The notes under the pieces were generated by a model. The model did no database searches. It was not told the origin of the DNA and was given only the letters and a program-made list of their open reading frames with translations. DNA of 6,017 nucleotides from an uncultured Clostridia bacterium (GTDB taxonomy: Bacteria > Bacillota > Clostridia > TANB77 > CAG-465), in assembly GCA_934130325.1 (NCBI GenBank), contig CAKOYA010000046.1:1-6017 (forward strand), in the 5' to 3' direction. The translations under genes were made by a program, and so were the position numbers. Below, piece after piece: positions 1-5,999 of this stretch. The stretch's first letter is position 1. Each line of letters begins with the position of its first letter.

Positions 1-1
1 A

Positions 2-535
2 CATGGGGATGACCAAGGAGACATTAAAGATATAAAAGAAATTTTGAAAACAAAAGAATATAAAAACTATGATTGTATGTTAGGTGCAAGATTTATGAAA
101 GGCTCAAAATTGGAAGGATATTCTAAGTTCAGAACTTTTGGAAACAGAGTATATAACATATTATTTTCAATTGCAGTAAGAAAAAGAATATATGATTTAG
201 GTTCAGGATTAAATATATATTCAACCAAAATGTTAGAAAATAGATTTTATTATAAATTTCCAGACAGACTTACATTTAATTATTGTATGATATTAGCTAC
301 ACATTATTACAAACAAAAAATCAAATTTTTTCCAATAACTTGGAGAGAAGATGATCAAGTATCAAATGTAAAATTAACAAGTCAAGCATTTAATGTATTA
401 AAAATGTTATTTAAATATTTTGTTAATAATAAATATATAGAGCAAGAATTTAGAGATACAGTAATAGAAAAATACACATCACAAGAGATTGAAAAATGTA
501 AACATAATAAAGGAATGGAAAAAAATGAAAAATAA
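2..535 (+). CDS. Family 2 glycosyltransferase, C-terminal part (5' end outside window)
   Basis: The reading frame is open from the first complete codon, so the gene begins upstream; a TTG at 44 is internal, not a start. The visible 177 residues begin with HGDDQGD (nt 2-22), which matches the acidic metal/nucleotide-sugar motif seen in dolichol-phosphate-mannose-synthase-like GT2 enzymes (compare DGDGQ or DADGQ). Further family marks are LGARF, GNRVYN, DLGSGLNIY (from nt 194) and a late WREDDQVSN (from nt 341). No hydrophobic span long enough for a membrane anchor follows, so this looks like a soluble or peripheral enzyme acting at the inner face of the membrane. In this family the enzyme moves a sugar from a nucleotide donor to a lipid phosphate or growing glycan; the sugar here is unknown. 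It overlaps the next gene by 11 bases, which suggests translational coupling. The family call is firm; the substrate is not known. Confidence 0.88.
   Translation, partial: HGDDQGDIKDIKEILKTKEYKNYDCMLGARFMKGSKLEGYSKFRTFGNRVYNILFSIAVRKRIYDLGSGLNIYSTKMLENRFYYKFPDRLTFNYCMILATHYYKQKIKFFPITWREDDQVSNVKLTSQAFNVLKMLFKYFVNNKYIEQEFRDTVIEKYTSQEIEKCKHNKGMEKNEK
508..527 (+). promoter_or_regulatory. Ribosome binding site fixing the start of the flippase-like gene at 525
   Basis: AAAGGA at 509-514 lies 10 bases before ATG 525-527. The same frame is open back to a TTG at 489, but no Shine-Dalgarno sequence stands before it, and starting there would add 12 polar residues ahead of the first membrane helix. The ATG at 525 is therefore the preferred start. 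The site lies inside the end of the preceding glycosyltransferase gene. Confidence 0.7.
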
Positions 536-1376
536 AATATATTACCTAATAAACATATTTTTTCTAGCAATATCAATACTACTTATAAATTATACTGGCA
601 TATTCCAAATGAAATTTACAATATATCAATTTCTAGTTTTAATATTAATATTTTTAATAATACACATTCTAAAGTTTTTTAAAATATATTTAATATTACT
701 AGAAGAAAAAATACCACTAAGAGTAATGGCCAGACTATATATAAAAACAACATTTGTAAGTACGGTTTTGCCATATAAAACTGGTGAATTATTTAAAATG
801 TATACATATGGAAATGAAATAAAAAATTATACAAAAGGAATTATTGCAGTTTTAGTAGATAAATTTTTTGATGCACTAATATTATGTTTAATATTAGTGC
901 CATATGGTTTAATAGTAAATGGAAGTATTCCAAAAATGGGATTAATTATGCTTGTTTTCTTTATAATAGCTGTAATAATATATATAAGTTTTGAAAACAC
1001 ATATTACTATTTAAACAAATTTTTTGTATTTAAAAATCAAACTAAAAAAAGTGTAGTAGCCTTAAGACTTTTAGAAAAAGCACGTGAAGTATATATAAAA
1101 ACTAAAGAAATGATTAGAGGAAGATATTTATTATTATTAATTTTGACCTCAACCACATGGGCATTTGAATCAATATTTATATATGTAATGGCAGGATTTA
1201 TGAATATAAAAACTGGATTTATGACAATTACTAATTATATAAGTGATGCTTTTTTTGGAATAAACAATGTTTTATTTAATAATTATATATACATATGTAC
1301 AGTTATATTTTTAATAATGACAATTTTAATATATTTTAATAAATATATATTAAAAAGGAAGAACAAAAGCTTATAA
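525..1376 (+). CDS. Flippase-like / lysylphosphatidylglycerol-synthase-TM family membrane protein
   Basis: A 283-residue, very hydrophobic protein. Membrane segments are visible at about residues 5-22, 34-60, 106-131, 138-156, 202-224 and 255-275, with a short basic tail (KRKNKSL). Between the second and third helices is the family's hallmark stretch: a helix entering the membrane, then VLPYKTGE (81-88), KMYTYG, and a helix with D112 in VDKFFDALIL. This matches the integral-membrane domain of MprF and the free-standing AglD-type 'flippase-like domain' proteins (PF03706 / former UPF0104). The length suits the stand-alone form; there is no aminoacyl-transferase domain, so it is not a full MprF. 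Such proteins often sit beside GT2 genes in surface-glycan clusters, as here, and are presumed to handle or translocate lipid-linked intermediates, though most have no proven activity. Family assignment is good; transport role is inference. A 12-base perfect palindrome spans its stop codon (1368-1379). Confidence 0.8.
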   Translation: MKNKIYYLINIFFLAISILLINYTGIFQMKFTIYQFLVLILIFLIIHILKFFKIYLILLEEKIPLRVMARLYIKTTFVSTVLPYKTGELFKMYTYGNEIKNYTKGIIAVLVDKFFDALILCLILVPYGLIVNGSIPKMGLIMLVFFIIAVIIYISFENTYYYLNKFFVFKNQTKKSVVALRLLEKAREVYIKTKEMIRGRYLLLLILTSTTWAFESIFIYVMAGFMNIKTGFMTITNYISDAFFGINNVLFNNYIYICTVIFLIMTILIYFNKYILKRKNKSL

Positions 1377-1432
1377 GCTAATTAAACCATTTTTAAGGCT
1401 GTATATTTGTTCTCGTGATTTTACCTTGAATG

Positions 1433-1453
1433 AAAGGAATGTTAATAAAAATG
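1433..1453 (+). promoter_or_regulatory. Ribosome binding site favouring the kinase start at 1451
   Basis: Three in-frame ATG codons occur at 1430, 1439 and 1451. The only Shine-Dalgarno-like sequence is AAAGGA at 1433-1438. It lies inside the longest form and directly abuts the second ATG. It stands 12 bases before ATG 1451, slightly long but workable. Nothing purine-rich precedes 1430. Starting at 1451 also gives a clean beta-strand start, MKKIVLVYDD. Confidence 0.6.
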
Positions 1454-2887
1454 AAAAAAATCGTATTAGTATATGATGATACAATAGAAGTAAATGATAG
1501 AATAAAAACTATAATTGGAAACAAATCATTTGGAGAAATGGTTTTGAAAAGAGAAAAAATGTATTCTAGAATTGTAGATATAGTAAAAGAAACAAAAAAA
1601 GATATAGAAATTATAAAAATATCTAATCAAAGTCAATTTGAAAAAATAAACTCTTATCCTAAAGATACAACATTTTTTCATTTAAAATCTAATTCAGCAA
1701 TAATAGATAAAGAACAATTTAAAATAATAATAGAAAAATTAGAATTTATAAAAGAAGCAACATCAGTAGTATCAAGCAATAAGATTATGGGAATTATATA
1801 TCCAAATAAAGACCAATATATTGATTTTATAAAAGAATACATTGCTACCGGAAAAACTGATGTAGTAAAAATAAGCAATGAAATTCAAGCAGATATATTT
1901 GTAGACCTAACTGATTATAATAATCTATTAATGTATATCTCAAGTGGATTTGATGCAAGATATTTTAATAGTATAATGGGTGACAGCTACAGTGTAACAA
2001 AAAGAAGTTCAGACAAGAAAAAAATGAAAAAAGAATATACATATTATTGGTTATTACCAGAGCATATGAAAAACTGGATGGTTATGCCATATAATTATAA
2101 AGAATATGACGAAAGTGCATCATATACAATGGAAAGAATGCCAATGACAGATATAGCAATAAGATGGACACATGGAGCTATAGATATAGAAGAGTTTAAT
2201 AGAATTTTGGACAAAACATTTTACTTTATTAATTCAAGAGATGTAAAAGAAATTAATAAAGAAGATTATATAAAAAGTGCAGATAAATTATATTTATCAA
2301 AAGTAGATGAGCGAATAGAAAAACTAAAACAACTTGACCAATATGCTAATCTACAGCTTCTTATTGAAAGTGGAACAGAGTTTAGCTCAATTGATGACAT
2401 TATTACATTATATAAAAAAATCTATCAAAATTTAACAAAAGAATTTTACAAAAAAACAAAATATATATCTGTAATAGGACATGGAGATTTATTTTTTGCA
2501 AATATGTTATACAGTAAAGAAGTAAATTTATTAAGACTAATAGATCCAAAAGGAGCATTAACAGAGGAGGATTTATGGACAAATCCTTATTATGATATAG
2601 CAAAATTATCACACTCTATTTGTGGAAAATACGACTTTTTCAACACAGGAGATTACAATATAGAATTGAATAAAAATATGAAATTTGCATTAAAAGTTAA
2701 TTTTAACAATGAAAAATATGTAGAATTATTTAAACAATACTTACAAGAATATGGATATGATTATAAAATGGTTAGATTATATGAAGCAAGTCTATTTTTA
2801 TCAATGTTACCATTACATATTGATAATCCACACAAAGTATTTGGATTTATATTAAATGCAATAAATATATTAAAGGAGATAGAATAA
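1451..2887 (+). CDS. Two-domain phosphotransferase with C-terminal APH/choline-kinase-like domain
   Basis: A 478-residue soluble protein. The C-terminal part, from about residue 165, has the features of an aminoglycoside/choline-kinase-type fold. These are a candidate ATP-binding lysine K184 in SVTKRSS, a glutamate in KKEY (E195), a hinge-like MERMP (227-231), the catalytic loop HGDLFFAN (H344, D346, N351; HGD codons from nt 2480) and a metal-binding DPKG (D365) where APH enzymes have D-x-D or DPxG. YYDIAKLSHS (380-389) matches the usual continuation. The family moves the ATP gamma-phosphate to a hydroxyl of a small molecule. The first 160 or so residues are a separate alpha/beta domain I cannot assign; they have the rhythm of a nucleotidyltransferase-like fold but lack its glycine-rich loop. 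The stop is one base before the HAD gene, whose ribosome binding site lies in this gene's last codons, so the two are surely co-translated. The context says it phosphorylates a precursor of a surface-glycan building block rather than an antibiotic. Kinase fold likely; substrate unknown. Confidence 0.78.
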   Translation: MKKIVLVYDDTIEVNDRIKTIIGNKSFGEMVLKREKMYSRIVDIVKETKKDIEIIKISNQSQFEKINSYPKDTTFFHLKSNSAIIDKEQFKIIIEKLEFIKEATSVVSSNKIMGIIYPNKDQYIDFIKEYIATGKTDVVKISNEIQADIFVDLTDYNNLLMYISSGFDARYFNSIMGDSYSVTKRSSDKKKMKKEYTYYWLLPEHMKNWMVMPYNYKEYDESASYTMERMPMTDIAIRWTHGAIDIEEFNRILDKTFYFINSRDVKEINKEDYIKSADKLYLSKVDERIEKLKQLDQYANLQLLIESGTEFSSIDDIITLYKKIYQNLTKEFYKKTKYISVIGHGDLFFANMLYSKEVNLLRLIDPKGALTEEDLWTNPYYDIAKLSHSICGKYDFFNTGDYNIELNKNMKFALKVNFNNEKYVELFKQYLQEYGYDYKMVRLYEASLFLSMLPLHIDNPHKVFGFILNAINILKEIE

Positions 2888-2888
2888 T

Positions 2889-3290
2889 ATGTATAAAGAT
2901 ATAACACTAATATTTGATGTTGATGGAACATTATGTCCTATAAAGAAAAAAGAAGAACAATATATTGATTTAATACCAGATGAACAAATGGTAGAAAAGC
3001 TAAAATACTACAAAGAAAATGGTGCAAAAATTGTATTATTTTCTTCAAGAAACATGAATTCTTATCATGGCAATTTAGGATTAATAAATGCTAATACAGC
3101 AGTAATAATGCAAGAATGGTTAAAAAAATGGAATATTCCATATGATGAAATTTTATTTGGAAAACCATGGCCAGGACATAAAGGATTATATATTGATGAT
3201 AGAGCTGTTAGACCTGATGAATTTTTAGATCATTCTTTTGAAGAACTTGAGGAAATATGCAAAAATTCTAGTAGAAAGCATAAAGAATAA
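2889..3290 (+). CDS. HAD-superfamily phosphatase of the capsule-biosynthesis EcbF/BcbF type
   Basis: A 133-residue protein with all HAD motifs and no room for a cap domain. Motif I is IFDVDGTL (nucleophile D10, acid/base D12), motif II IVLFSSRN (S52 or S53), motif III lysine K92 in FGKPWPG, and motif IV YIDDRAV (D103, D104). The length and the distinctive GKPW...YIDDRAVRPDEF ending match the small HAD phosphatases named after EcbF and BcbF in capsule clusters. The expected reaction is Mg2+-dependent hydrolysis of a phosphate monoester of a small sugar or polyol phosphate in the cytoplasm. Start is set by AAAGGAG at 2872-2878, 10 bases before the ATG, with only one base between the kinase stop and this start. 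Lying between a kinase and a nucleotidylyltransferase, it may play the GmhB-like part of removing one phosphate from a bisphosphate before activation. Family call is strong; the actual substrate is inferred only by context. Confidence 0.88.
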   Translation: MYKDITLIFDVDGTLCPIKKKEEQYIDLIPDEQMVEKLKYYKENGAKIVLFSSRNMNSYHGNLGLINANTAVIMQEWLKKWNIPYDEILFGKPWPGHKGLYIDDRAVRPDEFLDHSFEELEEICKNSSRKHKE

Positions 3291-3384
3291 AAAATACAGA
3301 TATTAAAACTTGCAGCTTTTACATAGAATATTTCGAAATATGCAGTGTTCTATGCAAATAAAAAATAGAGGAGGATAATAAGAT
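3291..3384 (+). other. Intergenic spacer with a nested palindrome between HAD and nucleotidylyltransferase genes
   Basis: Unlike the one-base junction upstream, this spacer is 94 bases long. It contains a perfect 14-base palindrome, ATATTTCGAAATAT, at 3328-3341 (a five-pair stem with a TCGA loop if single-stranded). Outside it, CATAGAA (3322-3328) is complementary to TTCTATG (3348-3354), giving a possible longer hairpin with a seven-base bulge. TATGCA also occurs twice in direct orientation (3339-3344 and 3351-3356). No T-run follows on either strand, so it is not a normal intrinsic terminator. It could be an mRNA stability element, a processing site or a protein binding site; this is inference. 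Confidence 0.4.
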
Positions 3385-3387
3385 ATG
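3367..3387 (+). promoter_or_regulatory. Strong ribosome binding site of the nucleotidylyltransferase gene
   Basis: AGAGGAGGA at 3367-3375 stands nine bases before ATG 3385-3387 and contains the full AGGAGG consensus. It is the strongest such site in the window, which implies that this gene is well translated independently of its upstream neighbour. Confidence 0.75.
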
Positions 3388-4101
3388 TTTTGTAATATAA
3401 TAACTATGGCCGGATTAGGAAGTAGATTTAGAAAAGCTGGATACAATGTTCCAAAATTTATGATAACAGCTAAAGAAAAAACTTTATTTGAATGGTCAAT
3501 GGAAAGTTTGAATGATTTCAAATCAAACTCTAAATATATTTTTATCATAAGAGATGAGAGTGGGGTAGAGGACTTCATAAAAGAAAAATGCAATGAAATG
3601 GGAATTGAAAAATATGAAATTATAAAGTTAGATCACTTAACTTCTGGGCAAGCTGAAACAGCAAAAATTGCTGTAGAAAAATGTGACCCACAAGACGAAA
3701 TACTAATTTATAATATTGATACATATATAAATCCTAAATATTTCAAAAAAGAAGATATTAAAGGAGATGGATGTATTCCATGTTTTAATGCACCTGGTGA
3801 ACACTGGAGCTTTGCAAAAACAGATGAAAATGGAAAGGTAATAGATGTTAGAGAAAAAGTAAAAATCTCTGATAATGCCAGTGTTGGAGCTTATTATTTT
3901 AAAAGTGCAGCTGAATATATAAGAATATATGAAGAATATTATAAAAATGATTCTAATATTGAAAAAGGAGAAAAATATATTGCTCCAATGTATAATCAGC
4001 TCATAAAAGAAAATAAAGATGTACGAATAACTATAATACCATATGAAGCAGTTAAATGCTTAGGGACACCAGAAGAATTAGATATTTTTATAAAAAGTTA
4101 A
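3385..4101 (+). CDS. Sugar-phosphate nucleotidylyltransferase-like protein (capsule/LicC-HddC type)
   Basis: A 238-residue soluble protein with the single GT-A-like domain of nucleotidylyltransferases. Seen in order are the nucleotide-binding loop MAGLGSRF (8-15), PK at 23-24 within GYNVPKFM, TSGQAETA (86-93), the metal-binding aspartate in YNID (D112), VREK (155-158), ASVGAYYF (165-172), and a final CLGTPEEL (225-232) typical of this superfamily. The expected reaction is NTP plus a sugar- or alcohol-phosphate to NDP-product plus pyrophosphate. There is no left-handed beta-helix acyltransferase extension, so it is a minimal enzyme, similar in size to LicC and HddC. Close relatives in capsule loci are often mislabelled family 2 glycosyltransferases because the folds are alike; the G-x-G-S-R-F loop and PK pair argue for a nucleotidylyltransferase. 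It follows the kinase and HAD phosphatase, so it probably activates their product. Whether the nucleotide is CTP, GTP or UTP cannot be read from the sequence. Confidence 0.82.
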   Translation: MFCNIITMAGLGSRFRKAGYNVPKFMITAKEKTLFEWSMESLNDFKSNSKYIFIIRDESGVEDFIKEKCNEMGIEKYEIIKLDHLTSGQAETAKIAVEKCDPQDEILIYNIDTYINPKYFKKEDIKGDGCIPCFNAPGEHWSFAKTDENGKVIDVREKVKISDNASVGAYYFKSAAEYIRIYEEYYKNDSNIEKGEKYIAPMYNQLIKENKDVRITIIPYEAVKCLGTPEELDIFIKS

Positions 4102-4161
4102 TAGGAGTAAAAAATAGTTACAATTTAGGCAATTATTAAAACTAGGTATAACTAATCTAAA

Positions 4162-4182
4162 AAGGAAGGAAATTAAAACATG
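4162..4182 (+). promoter_or_regulatory. Ribosome binding site of the GT-C-like gene
   Basis: AAGGAAGGA at 4162-4170 lies nine bases before ATG 4180-4182. The 78-base gap before this gene also holds TAGTTA (4115-4120) complementary to TAACTA (4149-4154), too far apart and too AT-rich to call a terminator. The gene is therefore probably still part of the same transcript. Confidence 0.65.
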
Positions 4183-5832
4183 AAAGATAAATTAATAAAA
4201 ATCAAAGATTGTAAAGTTTTTTCTCCAACGAATATAACAATCTTTGTTTTATCTATATTAACTTTATTCATATCAAGAAAATTTATTCAACCACAAATCT
4301 TTGATATGAGTACAATTAATAGTTTAAAACATATTTGTATTGAATGTATTTTCTTTATAGTACTTTTAATATCATATAGTTATGTAATAAAATTCATAAA
4401 AGGAATAAAAAATAAAGAGCAATATTATTGTCTATGGCTAAAAAAATTCATAATATTTTTTATAATAAATATAATTCTTTTATTACTAATATGGCCTGGA
4501 CATTGGGTATGGGATGAAATAACAGTTTTAAATGCAGCCACAAAAACACAATTAAATATCTGGCAATCATATCTTACAGTAATATATTATTCAATGTGTT
4601 TAATGCTAATCCCTTATGCTTGTGGAATAACGATAATTCAAAGTATATTTATATCAATTGTTATGTCATATATATCAACAAATTTATATATGATATACAA
4701 AAAGAAATCAATATCAATACTTTTATATTTAGTTATGCTAATTCCATCAATAGCTTTAAATAATTTAAGACCATTAAGACTACAGGTTTATACATATATA
4801 TTATTATTGGTATTTGCAACAATAATATTTGATAAAATAAATGGAAGAAAACTAACATTAAGAAAAAGCCTAATTCTACTGATTTTAACTACATTATTGA
4901 TTTTATGGAGAAGTGAAGGTATAATTTTCTGTTTATTTATACCAATTTTAATGTTACTTGTTTATAATAAAAAAGGAATGAATTATACAAAAACAATACT
5001 AATTGTAATAATGAATGTTATTATTTTATTAATGTATAATAATGTAATAAATTCTATGGAAGATTGGGTAGCAAAATCTAAAGCCAAATATGGACTTACT
5101 ATATATATAAATCCATTATCACAAATGATACAAGAAGATTTGCATGGAAAAAATATTTCTGAAAATTTAGAAAATATAGATAAAGTTCTGGATTTAGAAG
5201 TTCTAAAACAAAATCCAGCTTACACAGAAATTCCCGCATTTTGGAATGGCAGTAACTTAGTAAGAGAAGATTTTCAAGAACATTTATCTGAATTCAAAAA
5301 AAGCTATATAAAACTAATACTAGATAATCCAATATCATTTTTAAAAGCTAGAACAAAAACTTTATTAGCTACATGCTATTACAATGGACATATTGGTACA
5401 CCAAGAACATCGTTGATCCAACATTATAGCAATCCAAATTTTAATGATACATTTACTGATGACTTTTTGAACAATTATAAGTTTACATCTGCCATTAGTC
5501 CAAATACAAAAGTTAATGTTGAAAAATTTTTGAGTGGGAAAAGTACTTCAGAACCAGGCAAATATAATAAATTTATTTTATATGTATTTTGGAATATAGT
5601 ACCAATAATAATAATATGTGCTTTTAATATGATTTTATCATTAATTAAGAAAAAATATGAATATTCATGCATATTCCTTGCTCTAATAGGGAATGTAGCA
5701 ATAATCTTTTTAACAGCACCTGCAAGCTATTTTATGTATTATCTCCCAGTATTTGCTTCAGGTATAATATTTAGCTTATGCTTTTGGTATGAACTTAAAT
5801 ACAACAAAGAGTTGAAAAAAGGGGTGCAGTAA
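4180..5832 (+). CDS. Polytopic membrane protein resembling GT-C glycosyltransferases (DUF6020-like)
   Basis: A 550-residue protein with about thirteen hydrophobic segments. Ten or so lie within residues 18-287, followed by a polar, presumably extracytoplasmic region (about 288-465), then three more helices (466-488, 497-512, 518-537) and a basic tail. The first long loop after a helix carries WPGHWVWDE (105-113); an acidic residue here (D112 or E113) stands where GT-C enzymes have their catalytic or metal-binding aspartate. LRPLR (196-200), WRSEG (243-247) and the closing APASYFMYYLPVF (513-525) resemble proteins I know as the DUF6020 family. GT-C enzymes use lipid-phosphate-linked sugars outside the membrane, so a donor made by the GT2 enzyme and handled by the flippase-like protein would fit. 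The DUF6020 assignment is from memory of its pattern. An alternative is a Wzy-like polymerase, but the helix layout and the early WDE loop favour GT-C. Confidence 0.68.
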   Translation: MKDKLIKIKDCKVFSPTNITIFVLSILTLFISRKFIQPQIFDMSTINSLKHICIECIFFIVLLISYSYVIKFIKGIKNKEQYYCLWLKKFIIFFIINIILLLLIWPGHWVWDEITVLNAATKTQLNIWQSYLTVIYYSMCLMLIPYACGITIIQSIFISIVMSYISTNLYMIYKKKSISILLYLVMLIPSIALNNLRPLRLQVYTYILLLVFATIIFDKINGRKLTLRKSLILLILTTLLILWRSEGIIFCLFIPILMLLVYNKKGMNYTKTILIVIMNVIILLMYNNVINSMEDWVAKSKAKYGLTIYINPLSQMIQEDLHGKNISENLENIDKVLDLEVLKQNPAYTEIPAFWNGSNLVREDFQEHLSEFKKSYIKLILDNPISFLKARTKTLLATCYYNGHIGTPRTSLIQHYSNPNFNDTFTDDFLNNYKFTSAISPNTKVNVEKFLSGKSTSEPGKYNKFILYVFWNIVPIIIICAFNMILSLIKKKYEYSCIFLALIGNVAIIFLTAPASYFMYYLPVFASGIIFSLCFWYELKYNKELKKGVQ

Positions 5833-5837
5833 ATAAA

Positions 5838-5888
5838 ATGAATAAATTAATTAAATTAAAAAGTAGGAGAAATAGAGGGGCGTTGTAA
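5838..5888 (+). CDS. Possible 16-residue peptide ORF after the last gene (doubtful)
   Basis: ATG 5838 opens a 16-codon frame encoding MNKLIKLKSRRNRGAL and ending in TAA at 5886-5888. AAGGGGTG-like sequence ends about 12 bases before it, inside the end of the GT-C-like gene. The peptide is strongly basic, ends in RGAL, and looks like the cytoplasmic lead of a TadE/prepilin-type protein that stops before any hydrophobic segment. No other frame continues it for more than a few codons. It could be chance, a short leader or a remnant. Confidence 0.18.
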   Translation: MNKLIKLKSRRNRGAL

Positions 5889-5904
5889 GTTCCTCTTAAA
5901 TTTA
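5874..5904 (+). terminator. Weak candidate intrinsic terminator ending the operon
   Basis: AGAGGGGC at 5874-5881 can pair with GTTCCTCT at 5889-5896 (eight pairs, two of them G-U, with a seven-base loop). TTAAATTT follows directly. The tail is poor in U, so termination may be inefficient, but this is the most GC-rich hairpin in the window and it sits just after the last gene. Confidence 0.4.
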
Positions 5905-5915
5905 CCTATTAAAAA

Positions 5916-5957
5916 CATTGCACAAAATGAAAGCAATGCAACCAATTTAGAGCATTG
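5916..5957 (+). promoter_or_regulatory. Three related half-sites / alternative hairpins
   Basis: CATTGC (5916-5921) is complementary to GCAATG (5933-5938). CAATGC (5934-5939), which shares five bases with it, is complementary to GCATTG (5952-5957). As RNA these give two mutually exclusive six-pair hairpins; as DNA they are regularly spaced inverted half-sites (starts 17 and 19 bases apart) just upstream of promoter-like sequence. Function is inferred, not known. Confidence 0.35.
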
Positions 5958-5970
5958 AAAAGTGTAAAAT

Positions 5971-5999
5971 TTTAAAATATATCTTGTATAATTTATAAT
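5971..5999 (+). promoter_or_regulatory. Candidate sigma-A-type promoter for a gene beyond the window
   Basis: TATAAT at 5994-5999 is a perfect -10 match with TTTAAA (5971-5976) 17 bases upstream as a weak -35. A second TATAAT (5987-5992) and a TATACT (6009-6014) are nearby. Because the whole region is extremely AT-rich, such matches are cheap. Position after the candidate terminator and at the end of coding sequence supports it. Confidence 0.38.

Noticed and set aside
44..46. TTG at 44 as the start of the glycosyltransferase
   Set aside because: The frame is open to the window edge and the residues before it, HGDDQGD, are a conserved GT2 motif, so the gene starts upstream.
489..527. Longer flippase-like protein starting at TTG 489
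   Set aside because: There is no ribosome binding site before 489, and the added 12 residues are polar and overlap the preceding gene; ATG 525 has a good site at 509-514.
1368..1379. Perfect palindrome AGCTTATAAGCT over the stop codon of the flippase-like gene
   Set aside because: It is short, AT-rich and lacks a following T-run; chance is a sufficient explanation and no terminator is claimed.
1451..2887. Aminoglycoside resistance gene
   Set aside because: The protein shares the kinase fold, but has an extra N-terminal domain, a divergent catalytic loop and sits inside a surface-glycan operon, so antibiotic resistance is not supported.
3303..3593. Minus-strand reading frame across the spacer and the start of the nucleotidylyltransferase gene
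   Set aside because: It is the antisense of a well-supported gene, has no family resemblance or ribosome binding site, and such frames are common opposite AT-rich genes.
3301..4143. Ten-base direct repeat TATTAAAACT in two intergenic spacers (3301-3310 and 4134-4143)
   Set aside because: In sequence of about 25% G+C, a shared 10-mer of almost only A and T is expected by chance, and flanking bases do not match.
4115..4154. TAGTTA / TAACTA inverted repeat before the GT-C-like gene
   Set aside because: Six AT-rich pairs separated by 28 bases make an unstable stem with no T-run; not a credible terminator.
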